Origin: Paulinella micropora
Taxonomy: Eukaryota > Cercozoa > Imbricatea > Euglyphida > Paulinellidae
Direction: 5' to 3'
Length of the DNA: 64,000 nt
Assembly (NCBI GenBank): GCA_019918135.1
Contig: WBZZ01006504.1
Coordinates: 1-64,000 of the forward strand
Below the pieces are notes generated by a model that ran no database searches, was not told the DNA's origin, and saw only the letters and a list, made by a program, of their open reading frames with translations. The translations under genes and the position numbers were made by a program. Positions 44,101-53,640 of this stretch are shown piece after piece. How positions within the stretch are numbered: position 1 is the stretch's first letter; each line of letters opens with the position of its first letter.

Positions 44101-45127
44101 TCGGCGTGACCGACTTCGACGGCGTCCGGGTCGGCGTGACCGACTGTGACGGCGTCTCGGAGGGCAGCCAGGGCTGGCACGCCAGCGGCGCCTGCCAGTT
44201 GGCGAGGTTCGACGACCGCACCAGGCGGAGGCACTCCTGGGGCGTCAGCGCCACGGCCCAGCCGCTCAGGTTCTGTACCAGCAGCGGCGCGTCCACCAAC
44301 AGGCTGGTGGCGTCCTGCAAGTTGTCGAGCTTCCACCGCGACAAGTCCGCTCGCAACGAGGCCGCCCCGGAGAACAGGCCCGTGGCGTGCGTGACGCGCG
44401 GCAGCTCCCAGGCAGCCAGGCCCGGGATGGCGGCCGCGCGCGTGCCCTTGAACAGCCACGACACGTCCGTCGCGCGCGACAGGTTCCAGCCGCTCACGTC
44501 GGCAAAGGCCAGGCACGACGAATTCGCGAACGCCGCGCGCAGCGTCTCGGCCGAGTCGGTCCGCAGGCCCGACACGTCGAAGCACGCGTCCGCCGACAGG
44601 CGGGCGAAGCTGAAGGCCAGGTTGCTGACACGCGACGTATCGAGGCCGGCGAGGGGTGGCAACGACACGAGCGACTCCTCGCCGTAGAAGTGGTATCCCG
44701 TGCTGGGGGCCAGCTGCAGGCCGCCCCACTGGTGGATGCGCCGCAGCTCGACGCAACTCGTCAGCTCCTCGCGCCAGGCCGGCGTCATGGCCCAGTCTAC
44801 GACGGGCCCGTCCACGACCACCGTGACTTGGCCGGCCACCGCGAACGTGTGCGTGCAGGGCTCGGCGTCGCTGCAGCTCTGTACGGGCGTGCCATCACCC
44901 CAGAACACCAAGAAGGGGGAGCCACCCCCCTGCGCTAGGCGCCGGCGGCGGGCGGCCGTGCCATTGCCGTAGATGGCGCCCCCCGCCGGCAGCGTCCAGG
45001 CGTCCCCGCCCGCCGGCACCCAAAGGTCGAGGACCAAGTCTTGTGACCGCCGCCCGCGCCACTCGTAGGCGCAGTAAGGCCGGGCGGAGGGCCAGAAGCA
45101 GGCAGCCAACAACAGCGCTAGGCGCAT
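41174..45127 (-). CDS. Large secreted adhesin-type protein (repeat stalk, discoidin-like and EGF-like domains)
   Basis: An intronless 1317-codon frame from ATG 45127. A signal peptide (MRLALLLAACFWPSARPYC) is followed by a segment (about 60-320) with BspA/DUF285-like repeats of the type FADVSGWNLSRATDVSWLF. Next is a 400-residue Thr/Ser/Pro stalk of SVTPT units. Two modules follow of about 190 residues, each made of a beta-rich F5/8C (discoidin)-like part (GYNGWKAFTS, GLLGEYLQISGD, ERTYKIAQPGSYSTYRLVVL) ended by CCPSC and an EGF-like piece (CTCNAGWAGGG; CTCGSGWYGGTSTGC). The end is a unique Cys-containing segment, with no membrane anchor. Likely a heavily O-glycosylated cell-surface or wall-bound adhesion protein; the ligand is unknown. 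Antisense frames across the stalk are shadows of the repeat. Confidence 0.8.
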   Translation of the reverse strand: MRLALLLAACFWPSARPYCAYEWRGRRSQDLVLDLWVPAGGDAWTLPAGGAIYGNGTAARRRRLAQGGGSPFLVFWGDGTPVQSCSDAEPCTHTFAVAGQVTVVVDGPVVDWAMTPAWREELTSCVELRRIHQWGGLQLAPSTGYHFYGEESLVSLPPLAGLDTSRVSNLAFSFARLSADACFDVSGLRTDSAETLRAAFANSSCLAFADVSGWNLSRATDVSWLFKGTRAAAIPGLAAWELPRVTHATGLFSGAASLRADLSRWKLDNLQDATSLLVDAPLLVQNLSGWAVALTPQECLRLVRSSNLANWQAPLACQPWLPSETPSQSVTPTRTPSKSVTPTQTPSESVTPSLTPSGSVTPSGSVTPTASVAPSGPVTPSGSVTPTASVTPSGSVTATSSVTPTRSMTPTSSVTPSVTSTVSVTPTASVTPTPSQSPGASTTSTASPSPTASATRTSSPTLSVTPTVSVTPTTSMTPTVSVTPTTSVTPTLSVTPTVSVTPTISATRTATPTVSVTPCTSVTPTLSVTPTVSVTPTTSATRSATATASVSVTATISVTPTISVTATPTISVTPTISVTPSISVTRTTTVSVTPTISVTPSISVTRTPTISVTPTISVTTTPTISVTPTISVTPSATPSRTPTVSVTATSSVTTTPTLSVTPTISVTPTTSVTPSVTSSRTPSVTPTISITPTVSTSPTSSISLTSSTSPTRTPTISVTSTRSGTPSPTPTPQINECVAWLSNCDEVLDFVDFTTSPYTSSSNRYSISSSSQSIGYNGWKAFTSAAGNYWRSSQATYNSAGNYAATVNTGGLLGEYLQISGDWANFVVTHVVLAAIDVWPPTSFALMATNDGVQWTNLYQSSVNPFTFMGEERTYKIAQPGSYSTYRLVVLTVPTGGTNAYAQIGRMFLRTWCCPSCANTPAESYTCTCNAGWAGGGLSRGCFHYNTCSNYPRDCDTSFHQTWTSNTLGSWAVTGSSNPSSVYTLLGADTASSNTWSSAAAYSTADGTYTGAQSTAGVAGEWVQIAKTAAVVLTSYSFACRYVSGGSTACPGHPVSFALLGSEDAVSWYVLSNISNAQALVQGHERTYNLSAPGPYSYYRFVITKIQPAASGQATMADVYFRLWCCPGCTRTDATNYACTCGSGWYGGTSTGCFYGACSSHKTSGVSYQMDSKVVACPASFTTPGLFVSSTVDLGQRGAPYLRGLTSGGACNYGFHILLKNEYMLSDLVDTQYYVMASGQCTSIGDYRGLNGVGPAGGTACSTLGSKFIDKYWAPQSSGLFLNLPSLFMWPGGATTLAAQQINKTNYMLHGVLCALN
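42960..44160 (-). repeat. Coding SVTPT minisatellite
   Basis: About 1.2 kb of 15- to 24-bp units encoding SVTPT, SVTPTI, SVTRTPT and similar. The repeat gives long open frames on the opposite strand by composition. Confidence 0.95.
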
Positions 45128-45472
45128 GGCGGGCCGCTAAGCCGGCACCAGACGAACAAGCCGGGCCTCCCTCCTGGGTTTGCTCTGGCAGAGTTTAAGG
45201 GGGAGGGGGGGAAAGCCCCAGGGCCCGGGGTAGTGTAACCTCGCTCCCCCGCCGCAGACGCGCGGCGGATGCCAGGGAAGGGGGAGGAGGGATGCCCGGC
45301 AGAGGGGAAGAGGGAGGGAGAGGGGGGGGGACGCCCGGTGGAGGCGGGCGGGGGGGTGCGTGGTTGTGCGTGGGCCCGGGCTTTACTGAGTCAGGACTAC
45401 GTGCGGCCGGGGCGCCTAGCGCGCGGCCCGCCGTGGCTTCTTCGGGGCGGGGCCCACGAACCTAGCCTACTT

Positions 45473-45548
<76 letters not shown>

Positions 45549-45582
45549 GAGCCAAAGGGGGCAGCGGGGGGGCCTCGTAGGC
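45128..45582. other. Intergenic with (GA)n tract
   Basis: G-rich stretch at 45190-45350 and (GA)n with AAAG interruptions at 45471-45551. Probably holds the promoter of the adhesin on the minus strand and the 3' region of the next gene. No clear TATA box. Confidence 0.6.
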
Positions 45583-47456
45583 TTACGCCGGCGGCGCCTG
45601 GGGGGCCGGAGCGTTGGGCCTGGGCTGTGCCGCGCCGCGCAGGAGCTGGATCAGGGAGTGCCGCTTGGAGGTCCTGGGCCGCGCGGCCCGCGCGGCCCGC
45701 GGCGGCTGCGCCGCGACGGACAGCCCGCCCGCGTGGGCTACGAGCCCGTACTCGGTCGAGTCCTCTAGCTGCGTGAAGCTCTGCTGCAGGTAGGGCCGCC
45801 AAGCCGCGAGTTCGGGGCAGAGGGCCAACTCCTGCTCCCAGCACGCGGACTCGTCGGCCGCGCGCCGCATGGCCTCGTGCAGCGCCACGACGAAGCGGGC
45901 CAGCATGGCGGGCGGCAGGCAGTCGCGCAGCTGCGGCAGCAGCTCGCCCCACGTGACCTGGCCCTCGTGCGACGCCGACGCGCACTCGTCGGGGAACAAG
46001 GCGCGCAGCCCCTTCTCGCCGTGCAAAGAGTACAGCAGCCACAGGTCCCGCTCGGGCTGGCCCTGCTGCAGGCGCTGGAGCTTGCGGGGGGGGCCGGCAC
46101 TGCAGGCCACCACCGTCTCGGCGTAGGGATGGAGCGGGCAGCGCGGGTCGGCGTGCCAGACCCCCTCGCCCTCGGGGCGGGCGCGCTCCCACACGGCCTC
46201 CAGCCACCGGCCGAGCCACTGCGGCGCGCCCAGGGGGCCGAGCAGGGCCGCCAGGGCCGACGAGCCGTCCAGCGGGCGCCGGCCGCGGCCGTCCGCGGGC
46301 GCCGCCCCGGCCGCGGCGGGGGTTTCCTCGCGCAGCCGTGGGTCCACGACCACGAGCCAGCCGGCCACGAGCAGCGCGAGCAGCACCTTGCCCAACGGGT
46401 GATCATCGTCCTGCCACAGGCCGGCGGGCGCGCCACGCGCCCGGCCGGCCGGGGCGCTCCGCAGGGCCCCGCCGCGCAGCAGCTGCCGCGCAGCAGCTGC
46501 CGCAGCAGCAGGCACAGCAAGGGCTCCAGGCGCAGGCGCCGGGGCGCGGTGTCCCCGCCGGGCTGGTACACGACGAGCGCGCGCGGCAGGAAGCCGCCCT
46601 GCCCGCGCGGATCGGCGCCGCGGGCCCGGGCGAGCAAGGCCAGGAACAGCAACGACGACGTGCAGGCCGAGTGCAGCGCCAGAAAGTCCGTGAGCCCGGA
46701 CGCGGCCAGCCACGCGCCCACGCCCAGCCGCAGCCCCGTGCGTTCGGCCAGCGTGGCCAGCAGCTGCTGGCCCCCCTCGGGCAGGTGCTGCTGCACCACG
46801 TGGTCCAGCACCGTCGGCTGCCCCAGCCACTGCCAGGCGGCGTGGCACGGCAGCGCCGGGGGTCGGGCCAGCTCCTTGTACACCGAGGCCCGGAAGGCGC
46901 GGGCCGCCGACGCGGCCAGCAGCAGCTGCTCCAGCACGAGCTGTGTGTGCAGCACTAGCCGGGCGCGCGCGTGCGCGTCGCGGCCGAGGGACACGAGCGA
47001 GGCGGGCCCGGCGTCGGGCGGCAGCAGGCGCAGCAGCAGCCGCAGGTGTTCCTTGGGGGTCGCGTCCCCCGGCCCCAGCCAGCCGTCCAGCCTGGCCTGG
47101 AAGACCAGGGTCTGCAGCGTCTCGTCGGTGAAGCCGTCGCCCGCGGCCTGCAGCGCGAACAGGACCCGCAGCACCACGTCAGTGGCTAGCGCGGACGCGC
47201 GGCGCAGCGTCGCGCCGCGGTGGCCGGCCAGCTGCGCCGCCAGCCACACGCCCACGAGGCCCTCGGACTCGGCGGACGGCAGCAGCAGCAGGCTCTGCAG
47301 GTCCGAGTACAGCCCGCGCTGCAGGGGCAGCAGGTCGGAGGGCGCGTCGCGGTCGAGCCAGAACACGAGCAACAACTCGAGCAGGCACACGCGCAGCTCC
47401 ACGCCCGCGCACAGCGTGTCCAGCGACAAGAGCAGGCGGGTGTCGTCCCACTGCAC
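45583..47456 (-). CDS. Unknown Leu-rich helical protein, frame shifted by a 14-bp tandem duplication
   Basis: Two overlapping minus-strand frames make one gene. The first (from about 47456 down to about 46490) encodes a Leu/Ala-rich helical protein (LLRLLPPDAGPASLVSLG, LRLEPLLCLLLRQLL). The second (46490 to 45583) continues with a similar style (ERDLWLLYSLHGEKGLRALF, LARFVVALHEAMRRAADE) and a basic tail. The switch coincides with a perfect tandem copy of gcagcagctgccgc (46476-46489 and 46490-46503). Removal of one copy would keep one frame, so the shift is probably a recent duplication, an assembly error or a small intron. No ATG opens the first frame; it follows a stop at about 47513 and may start as an exon after ...gcgtgcag. 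No family recognised. Confidence 0.5.
46476..46503. repeat. Perfect 14-bp tandem duplication inside a host gene
   Basis: Two adjacent copies of gcagcagctgccgc. Its length is not a multiple of three and it marks the frame change in the gene at 45583-47456. Confidence 0.9.
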
Positions 47457-47514
47457 GCCCAGGCCGGCCCACCAGCCGCGCGGGGGGCGGCCCAGGCCAG
47501 CGTGTCCGTAGTAT

Positions 47515-49446
47515 TACCACTCATCTTCACTATCGCTCAGCTCATCCTGGTTCTGTGCCTCTTACTTGCCTCGTTCGGATTTGCTACGTCCTGCGGACTG
47601 ACTGCGCTGCTGGCGGGGAGCGCTGGATGAGGAAGAGGCTGGGAGTACATTCCCAGCGCCTTGGCAGCGCTGGAGGAAGAAGAAGCGGGGGGGTGGATCC
47701 TGACAGGCGCGCTGGAGGAAGAGGAAGCGCCGGATGAAGAAGAAGCTGCCCCGCCCCCGGAGCTAGAGGAAGACGACGCCCCGGAAGGATACGGCCAGGC
47801 AGCGACCTGCGCGCGCGTAGCCTTCGTACCATCCGCATTATTCCAGGGAGCATCCTTTTCCTCGTACCCATGGTCCACGAGGGCGCCGAAGAGCTCATGC
47901 ATGTCCCAATCGAACACGGGGTCGACCTCTGCAATGCCCAGAGCGCCCCTCATCTGCAGCACAGTCTTCCCTGCACACAGGCACACGTACGGCCAGAACA
48001 TCGGTCACCACACGAGACAACCACCAGGTCCCGAGGGCCCCCCCCCGCTGCCACACAGGCCAAGGGAGGGGGGCAGGAAAGGGGTTGCGCGGCGGCTACA
48101 AGAGTGAGAAGAACAGGGGGAGGAGAGAGGGAGACCCACGAGCAAGCTCGCCAGGGCGGCGGCAAGTACATCTTGTAAACGTTCTATGTCCAGGGAGTGA
48201 ACGCTCTGCAGGCAGAAGGGAACAATAAAAGCAACAGCACGCGACCTGACAAGGGCTGGCTCTCCGTGTGCTTGTGTGCGCGTCGAGGGGGTTCTGGACG
48301 GCGCCCCCCCCCCTCGCTGCGTCTGTCCTTTCCTCTGTGTGTGTGTCTCTCTCTCTCACTCTCTGGAGGCTGTACCTGCATTGCTTCGTACAGCCTGTAC
48401 ACGTTCTCGACTGGTAGCTCGCCCGGCCTTTTGGACACTAGGTCCCAACGCCGCAGGAAATCGTAGTCGGTACCATCCAGCTGCGTCTCCAAATCTTTAC
48501 CCTCCAACGGCTTGGGAATCCGGTAGCGCGCAGCGCCGTCCTTCGCGTCCTTCGCATCCCCCACGTCCTGGGCATCGCGGTGGCAGACATAGTCCACAGC
48601 CATCTGAAAATACACGGGGTCTACAATCAGGACTGGCAGGTCGTCCGCCGTCCTCTCGCCTCCATTCGGATCCTTTTCCGTACCGGTCATCCGTAGGATG
48701 TAAAGGGGTGAGGAGGCATTTGCGCCTATCCCCTTGGTGATTCTGTTAGATTCTCTCAGGCCCGCCCGGGGGTTAGCCCACTGAGTAGGGCGGTAATCCG
48801 GCGACGACGAGGACGGGGCGGCGGCCGACGACGACGAGGACGAGGACGGGGCGGCGGCCGACGACGACGAGGACGAGGACGAGGCGGCGGCCGACGACGA
48901 CGAGGACGAGGACGGGGCGGCGGCCGACGACGACGACGAGGACGAGGCGGCGCTGCTCGCCGGCGCCGCTGCGCGCGCGCGGTCCTCCTCCGCCTGCAAG
49001 GCTTGCCACCACGGCTTGGCTACGTATTCGAAGAATCTCCCAAGCGCTAGCCGGAGCCGCGCCTCGTCGGCCCCCCCATACGCCTCTTCTATAAGCACTT
49101 GTTCGCGAGACACTCCCCCCGCGATTCTCCGGTCGCGTGCAACCTTCGCCTCCAGGCACTCATCGCACGTGGTCGCTCTCGTTCCTGGGGCAGCACCCCC
49201 GATGCTGTACGGCCATTCCTGCTGTAGAATCCCGCATTTACCGCAGCCGACTCTTTTTCCCTCGTGTCGACACCGACGGCACGTGGCCACTTTCGTTCCT
49301 GCACCGCTTGCCGTAAAGACGGGCGGCCATTCGCGCGCTAGACCCAAGCACCTTTGGCACCCCCCGAGCTTCTGCGGTAGCTGTTGGCAGTCGCGGCACG
49401 TGATCGCTATCTCTAGCGCGATCCTTAGCGCAGTCTCGTGTTGCAT
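47515..49446 (-). CDS. Spliced host gene with CxxC zinc-ribbon-like repeats and Ser-rich linker
   Basis: Exon 1 starts at ATG 49446 and runs to 48376. It has three Cys-pair repeats (CRDCQQLP...CQRC, CRRCRHEGKRVGCGKC, CDECLEAK), a helical segment (LALGRFFEYVAKPWWQAL), a Ser/Ala-rich linker and a globular part ending VENVYRLYEAMQ. The donor at CAG/gtacag is strong. An acceptor ctgcag/ATGAGG at 47954 joins in phase 0 to exon 2 (GIAEVDPVFDWDMHELFGAL), then more Ser-rich text. The end near 47540 is uncertain: the frame stops at RHRTRMS, but a neighbouring frame gives an acidic end, DELSDSEDEW. It may instead be spliced on to the gene at 45583-47456. The Cys pairs suggest zinc binding, perhaps nucleic-acid contact. 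Family unknown. Confidence 0.5.
47955..48375 (-). other. Putative intron of the zinc-ribbon-type gene
   Basis: About 421 bp between donor CAG/gtacag and acceptor ctgcag. Contains GA/CA microsatellite near 48330-48365 and a C run. An alternative acceptor lies 19 bp upstream (gtgtgcag/GGAAG) but would break the phase. Confidence 0.45.
48800..48955 (-). repeat. Ser/Ala coding repeat
   Basis: Four units of gacgacgacgaggacgagg plus gcggcggcc, encoding SSSSSSSAAA on the minus strand, within exon 1 of the zinc-ribbon-type gene. Confidence 0.9.
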
Positions 49447-49509
49447 TCTGTCCCGTTCATTGCTGCAAGCTTGGCAAGATACAGCTGGTCCTCTCGCTGT
49501 GGTGTAATA

Positions 49510-50130
49510 TAAATGAGTGCTTTCTGCTAAGTTATTAGTTTTTAGTGCTTAGCCGTGTATCAAAATCTGTATTTGCTCTCGGTGTCGTATAATATAAATT
49601 TGTCCCCTCTGCTAAGTTATTAGTTGATTTAGTGCTTAGCAGTGTGTCAAAATCTGTATTTGCTCTCGCTGTCGTATAATATAAATTTGTCCCCTCTGCT
49701 AAGTTATTAGTTGATTTAGTGCCTAGCCGTGTATCAAAATCTGTATTAGCCCTCGCGGTGGTGTAATATAAATTTGTCCCCTCTACTAAATTATTAGTTG
49801 ATTTAGTGCCTAGCCGTGTATCAAATCTGTATTTGCTCTTGCTGTCGTATAGTATAAATTAGTTCCCTCTTTTAAGTCGGCGGTTGTTTTAGCTGTGAGC
49901 AGTGTGTCAAACCTTCCGTCAGTATAGTATAAATTAGTTCACTCTTTTAAATCTGCGGTTGTTTTGTTAGAAAATCTCGTATCAAATAGCCCGTCAGTAT
50001 ATTATAAATTGGTGCCTTCTTTTAAGTCAGCGGTTGATTTAGCTGAAAATCTTGTGTCAAATCTCGCATTCGTATACTATAGATTAGTTCCCTCTTTTAA
50101 GTCTGCGGTTGTTTTAGCTGTGAGCCGTGT
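49510..50130 (-). repeat. Fibre-gene tandem repeats, unit 87 bp
   Basis: About eight imperfect 87-bp units encoding, on the minus strand, NLYYTTARANTDFDTRLG plus a KST/NLAEGT linker. This repeat type is common in trimeric tail-fibre stalks of phages and protist viruses. The units nearest 49.5-49.85 kb are most alike; those toward 50.1 kb are more diverged. Confidence 0.85.
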
Positions 50131-50388
50131 GTCAAAAGCATCATCAAATGTCGCAGTGGTTATGATTGAAGAAACCGATATCGTATTTAGTAAATTTAGT
50201 CCTGTTGTATTCAAATAACCTCCCATATTAATATTTCCGAATTCATCAACATTTATCGGAAATGTTTTATTTACCCAGTTTAAAGTGTTGTATGTTAGAT
50301 AACTATTAGGTGCTATCGGGGCTGTTATGACTACATCAGAAAGTGTGTTAATTGAACCAAGGGTGGTATTCCTCCATTTGCCATCCAT
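50077..50388 (-). pseudogene. PLV-B fibre protein, upstream part
   Basis: Reads TLSDVVITAPIAPNSYLTYN and a GNINMGGYLNTTGLNLL segment before the stalk repeats. The phrase matches the isolated fragment at 32291-32575. It acts in host attachment in living relatives. Broken. Confidence 0.65.
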
Positions 50389-51035
50389 ATCATTGTATGT
50401 TAAAGTATTGCCCGACCACTGGTGCGGATATGTTAGTGTCTATCAAATTGTATAAACTGGTTTGGTGCGGATTTGAAAAATCGCTTCTGTGTTGAGTTGA
50501 GGCTTTGACATCTTCATTATCCCTTATTCGTTGCTATGTGTACTATAAATTTTTTCCTTCTTTGAGGTCTGGTGTTGATTTGTTAGATAATCTTGTATCA
50601 AATCGTCCATCAGTATAATAAACATTTATCGGGTCGGTATCTTCCGGCACCCTGTCTGTGTTTAGACAGACTATATTTTGTGTTGGATAGGTCTAAGTTA
50701 AGTATATCTAGACTATCGATTGCCAACTCATTCAAGCCTAAGAGCGACTTATAGTTTGACATTATATAAAAAATCGCTAGCGATTTTGCTATATAACACA
50801 AACTCGTTTGTTTCTATATTAATTAATTAATTATTTATTTAAAAAATACTAAAATATAATAATCTTAGTATAAATGCAGTCTCCCGAAGCAAGTAGTAAG
50901 AACTGGGGAAAAGCAGTTGAGGGAATAAAAAATAAGAAAAAACAAAAGGTTGAAATGACAAAAGAGAAATTAGCAAAGTGTAGAAAGGCTTATGTAGGAG
51001 AATAGATGGAGGAAAAGATAAACCGCATAGCCTAA
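50389..51035. other. AT-rich PLV-B remainder
   Basis: More degraded fibre-type text to about 50.65 kb (the phrase ctaaaattt-type YYT/DTRL coding is still visible on the minus strand near 50540-50620). A short frame starting at 50874 (MQSPEASSKNWGKAVEGIKN) follows. Nothing else recognised. Confidence 0.45.
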
Positions 51036-51236
51036 ATGGGTGTTGCTAATGATATCATTAATGGAAAAGACCAAGATGATACACCGGAAGAAAGCAGTGA
51101 GAGTGATGAAGAATGTGATTTCACTGACATTATCGCAGAAAAGATGGCTAAAATGAAAATAAGAAGAAAGAAAGCGGAAGCAAAGAAATCAAAGACGAAA
51201 GCAACTAAAAAAGAAAAGAATCTTACACAAGAATAA
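51036..51236 (+). pseudogene. PLV-B small acidic/lysine-rich protein
   Basis: 66 codons: an acidic start (GKDQDDTPEESSESDEECD) and a Lys-rich helical end (KKAEAKKSKTKATKKEKN). The following 150 bp continue in the same Ser/Glu/Lys style. No family; perhaps a DNA-binding virion protein. Weakly supported. Confidence 0.3.
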
Positions 51237-51480
51237 ATAGAAGATAGCGAAAGTGAAAGTGAAGAAAGTGAAGAGGAAGTACAAGTAAAGAAAAGTAAGG
51301 ATAAAAAGTCAAGCAGTGTTAGTGTACAAGTGTATAATCAATCTTCTGGTTGTGCTATGAAAGAAAAAAATAATGATATTGAAAAATGTTTTCTCAAGTT
51401 TTAAAAGTTTGAAATCAATAATTCTTTAACTAGTTTATTATTATCATCTTTTTCTAAAATATACTTAGTCTTAATTTTCC

Positions 51481-52141
51481 TTATCTTAAAGACTTTAAAA
51501 TATGTTTTATTTTTTTGGAATAGTTATAGGATAAAATAAATTTACTTTTTATTCCTTTTACAGCATTAAATACTTCCTCTGAAGACACAGGGTGTTTATG
51601 TCCCCAACTTTCATTTTCTCCTTTATCGTATGGAGGGTCAAGGTAGAAAAATGTGTCAGGCGAATGATATTTTTTTATCACCGCTTTAACGTGTTTATTT
51701 AGTACTATAGTGTTTTTCAATTTATCTTTTATTTTTTCGATATTTTTATTAAAGTTTTCTCCTGTTTTAAAATGACTAAATTTTTTCTCACATCATAAGT
51801 ATTTTTATTTCCTCCGAATGAATTGAATGATAAATATAAATTTCTGTAAAGTATCATACTTGGAACTTTGAATTTACATTTTAAAATTTTTTCAAATTTG
51901 CTCCTTGAATGTGTAAAATCATATCTATTAATTGTTTCTGTTGGCACTTTCTTCATATCTTTCCATATGTGATAAATATCTTTGTCTAAATCATTGATGA
52001 TTTCTAAATCAACTGGTTCTTTTTTCTAAATATGCTTCCAGCACCGACGAAAGGTTCCACATAAATTTTGTGAGTTGGTATTAATGGAAGTATTACTTTT
52101 TTTAGAAAATGTTTTCCTCCTACCCTCGGAAAAAATAACAT
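51481..52141 (-). pseudogene. PLV-B D12-class adenine-N6 DNA methyltransferase relic
   Basis: From ATG 52141 the minus strand encodes FPRVGGKHFLKKVILPLIP, then the AdoMet-binding motif FVGAGS. Further down come FEKILKCKFKVPSMILYRNL and the catalytic DPPY in FFYLDPPYDKGEN. This is the motif order of Dam/D12 methylases. In viruses of protists they protect or mark viral DNA. The relic is broken. The start codon overlaps the target duplication of the R620 insertion. Confidence 0.75.
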
Positions 52142-52149
52142 AGTATATA

Positions 52150-52774
52150 TATATTGATCTGTCATGGCTGAGCCCGAGGGCCATGCGCCTCCATCCCTCG
52201 ACCCAACAGGGACTACAGTGAGTATGTTGGGGAGGGAAGAGTGACTCTAACCATCCTGCATAGAAGGCCCCAAAAGGAAGTCCCTACTACCCGCACAGTG
52301 TCGGGTACCTTGCAGGAAATCAACTACAAATGATTGATCTTCCCCGCGTGAGAGCTCCACGAGACTGGGTAGGTCCCGCATGGAGGTACTCACAGGGGTA
52401 ACAGACATTTCATGCGGTCTGCCAGCGCATGAGGACGTTTTGTGGTAAGTATCTGGGACGCCTCGAAACCCGTCACCACCCCTAGATCGCGGAATGTAAA
52501 TACCCCTTTGATCCCACGTGGTGTATGTCTTATAAAAAACAACACAACGACATGGCCTCGGAACCAACACAACAACATAGCCTCGGAACCCACATCGACA
52601 TAGCCTCGGAACCCACACAACAACAGAGCCTCGGAACCAACACAACTACATAGCCTCGGAACCAACACAACAACATAGCCTCGGAGCCAACACAACGACA
52701 TAGCCTCGAAACCAGTGGGAAGAGGCCCAACCACCTCCTCTTCCCGTGGGGTGCCATACTGTGCACCCCTCCAT
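52150..52774 (-). mobile_element. R620: short LINE-derived element with 12-bp target duplication
   Basis: On the minus strand it starts GGAGGGGTGCACAGTATGGC and continues with GGGAAGAGGAGGTGGTTGGG, a match of about 55 bp to the very 5' end of LINE-A (54665). A 30-bp minisatellite and unrelated middle follow. It ends GATGGAGGCGCATGGCCCTC then GGGCTCAGCCATGACAG, the hairpin tail shared by the LINE and SINEs. The 12-bp duplication acatagtatata flanks it exactly (52138-52149 and 52775-52786). It has LINE ends but no RT gene, so it is a nonautonomous passenger. Confidence 0.85.
52530..52725 (-). repeat. 30-bp minisatellite inside R620
   Basis: About seven units of cacaacaacatagcctcgga with acc/acccaca linkers; on the minus strand a Val/Leu/Cys-rich translation without meaning. 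Confidence 0.9.
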
Positions 52775-52788
52775 ACATAGTATATAAT

Positions 52789-53640
52789 ATGGACAATAAA
52801 CCTACTCAGCAAAAAGAAACTCCTGAGCAGACAGAGCGGAAAGAAAAACTTGAAGAAGCAACTGAAATTCACTTCCAATCCAAACCACCTAAAATATGGA
52901 ACATAATAATAACACCAGAAGCAAAACCATTAAGTTTAGTTTTTATTGATTTAATGGATATGTTAAATGTTGCTATAAAGAAAGAAAACTCTAACTATAA
53001 TTTTGGCTTAGTTGCTATAGATGTATATAGCAGTCGTGGATGGATTGAACTAATCAAAAATAAAACAACAGGATATGTCTTGGATGGTTTGAAAAAAAAT
53101 TTACCAAAGATATGTCTAAAAGTATTACCTCAGATAATGGTGGCGAATTTAAAGGTCAAGTCGGTGAATATTTCAGACAGAATAATATTGAACACAGAAC
53201 TGTCCAAGTAGGAGATCATAGAACTATGGGTATAATAGATAGATTATTCGAACAATAAGAAATAAATTAAATTTGATATGGGACTATAACGATAATTTTG
53301 CTTGTGTGCAAATCATTAGTGAAGTTGTAGACACTTATAATAACTCTTATCACACTGAAATAAAGCAGTGCATATTAATGTTTATCAAGGAACAGAAAGG
53401 AATACACAGGAAATATACAGAATTCAATTAATCAATGAATTTCCTAAGGGTAGAAGAGTAAGAAAAAATTGGAAAGAACTATTTTGTTTAAGGTCGATAA
53501 GCAATTTAGCAGGATAATTTTTAAGATTAAAGGTTGTAAAGTGTTTAAGGTTATCTTATCAGAAGATGACTTGGTGCGACCAGATGAATTATTGAAAACT
53601 AAAGTTAATGAACACCATGATTAAGCAGAATGAAAAGAAC
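52789..53640 (+). pseudogene. PLV-B retroviral-type integrase relic
   Basis: From ATG 52789: a polar N-terminus (ETPEQTERKEKLEEATEIHF), then the core start PLSLVFIDLMDML with the first catalytic Asp and FGLVAIDVYSSRGWIELIK, the DDE integrase fold used by Polintons, PLVs and virophages. The core C-terminal part and a chromo-like end (VFKVILSEDDLVRPDELLK, about 53530-53620) follow in degraded form. In living relatives it inserts the viral genome into the host chromosome. Broken. Confidence 0.7.

Noticed and set aside
42867-44687. A 606-codon plus-strand frame of VGVTE-type repeats
   Set aside because: It is the antisense shadow of the SVTPT stalk of the adhesin on the minus strand; the minus-strand protein has a signal peptide and ordered domains, this one has neither.
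45877-47511. A 544-codon plus-strand frame opposite the Leu-rich gene
   Set aside because: GC-rich antisense shadow with Arg/Gln/Pro/Ser composition; the minus-strand frames have a coherent helical composition.
49510-50130. Regular repeats that could suggest a CRISPR array
   Set aside because: Units are contiguous 87-bp coding repeats without unique spacers, translate to a known fibre motif, and the genome is eukaryotic.
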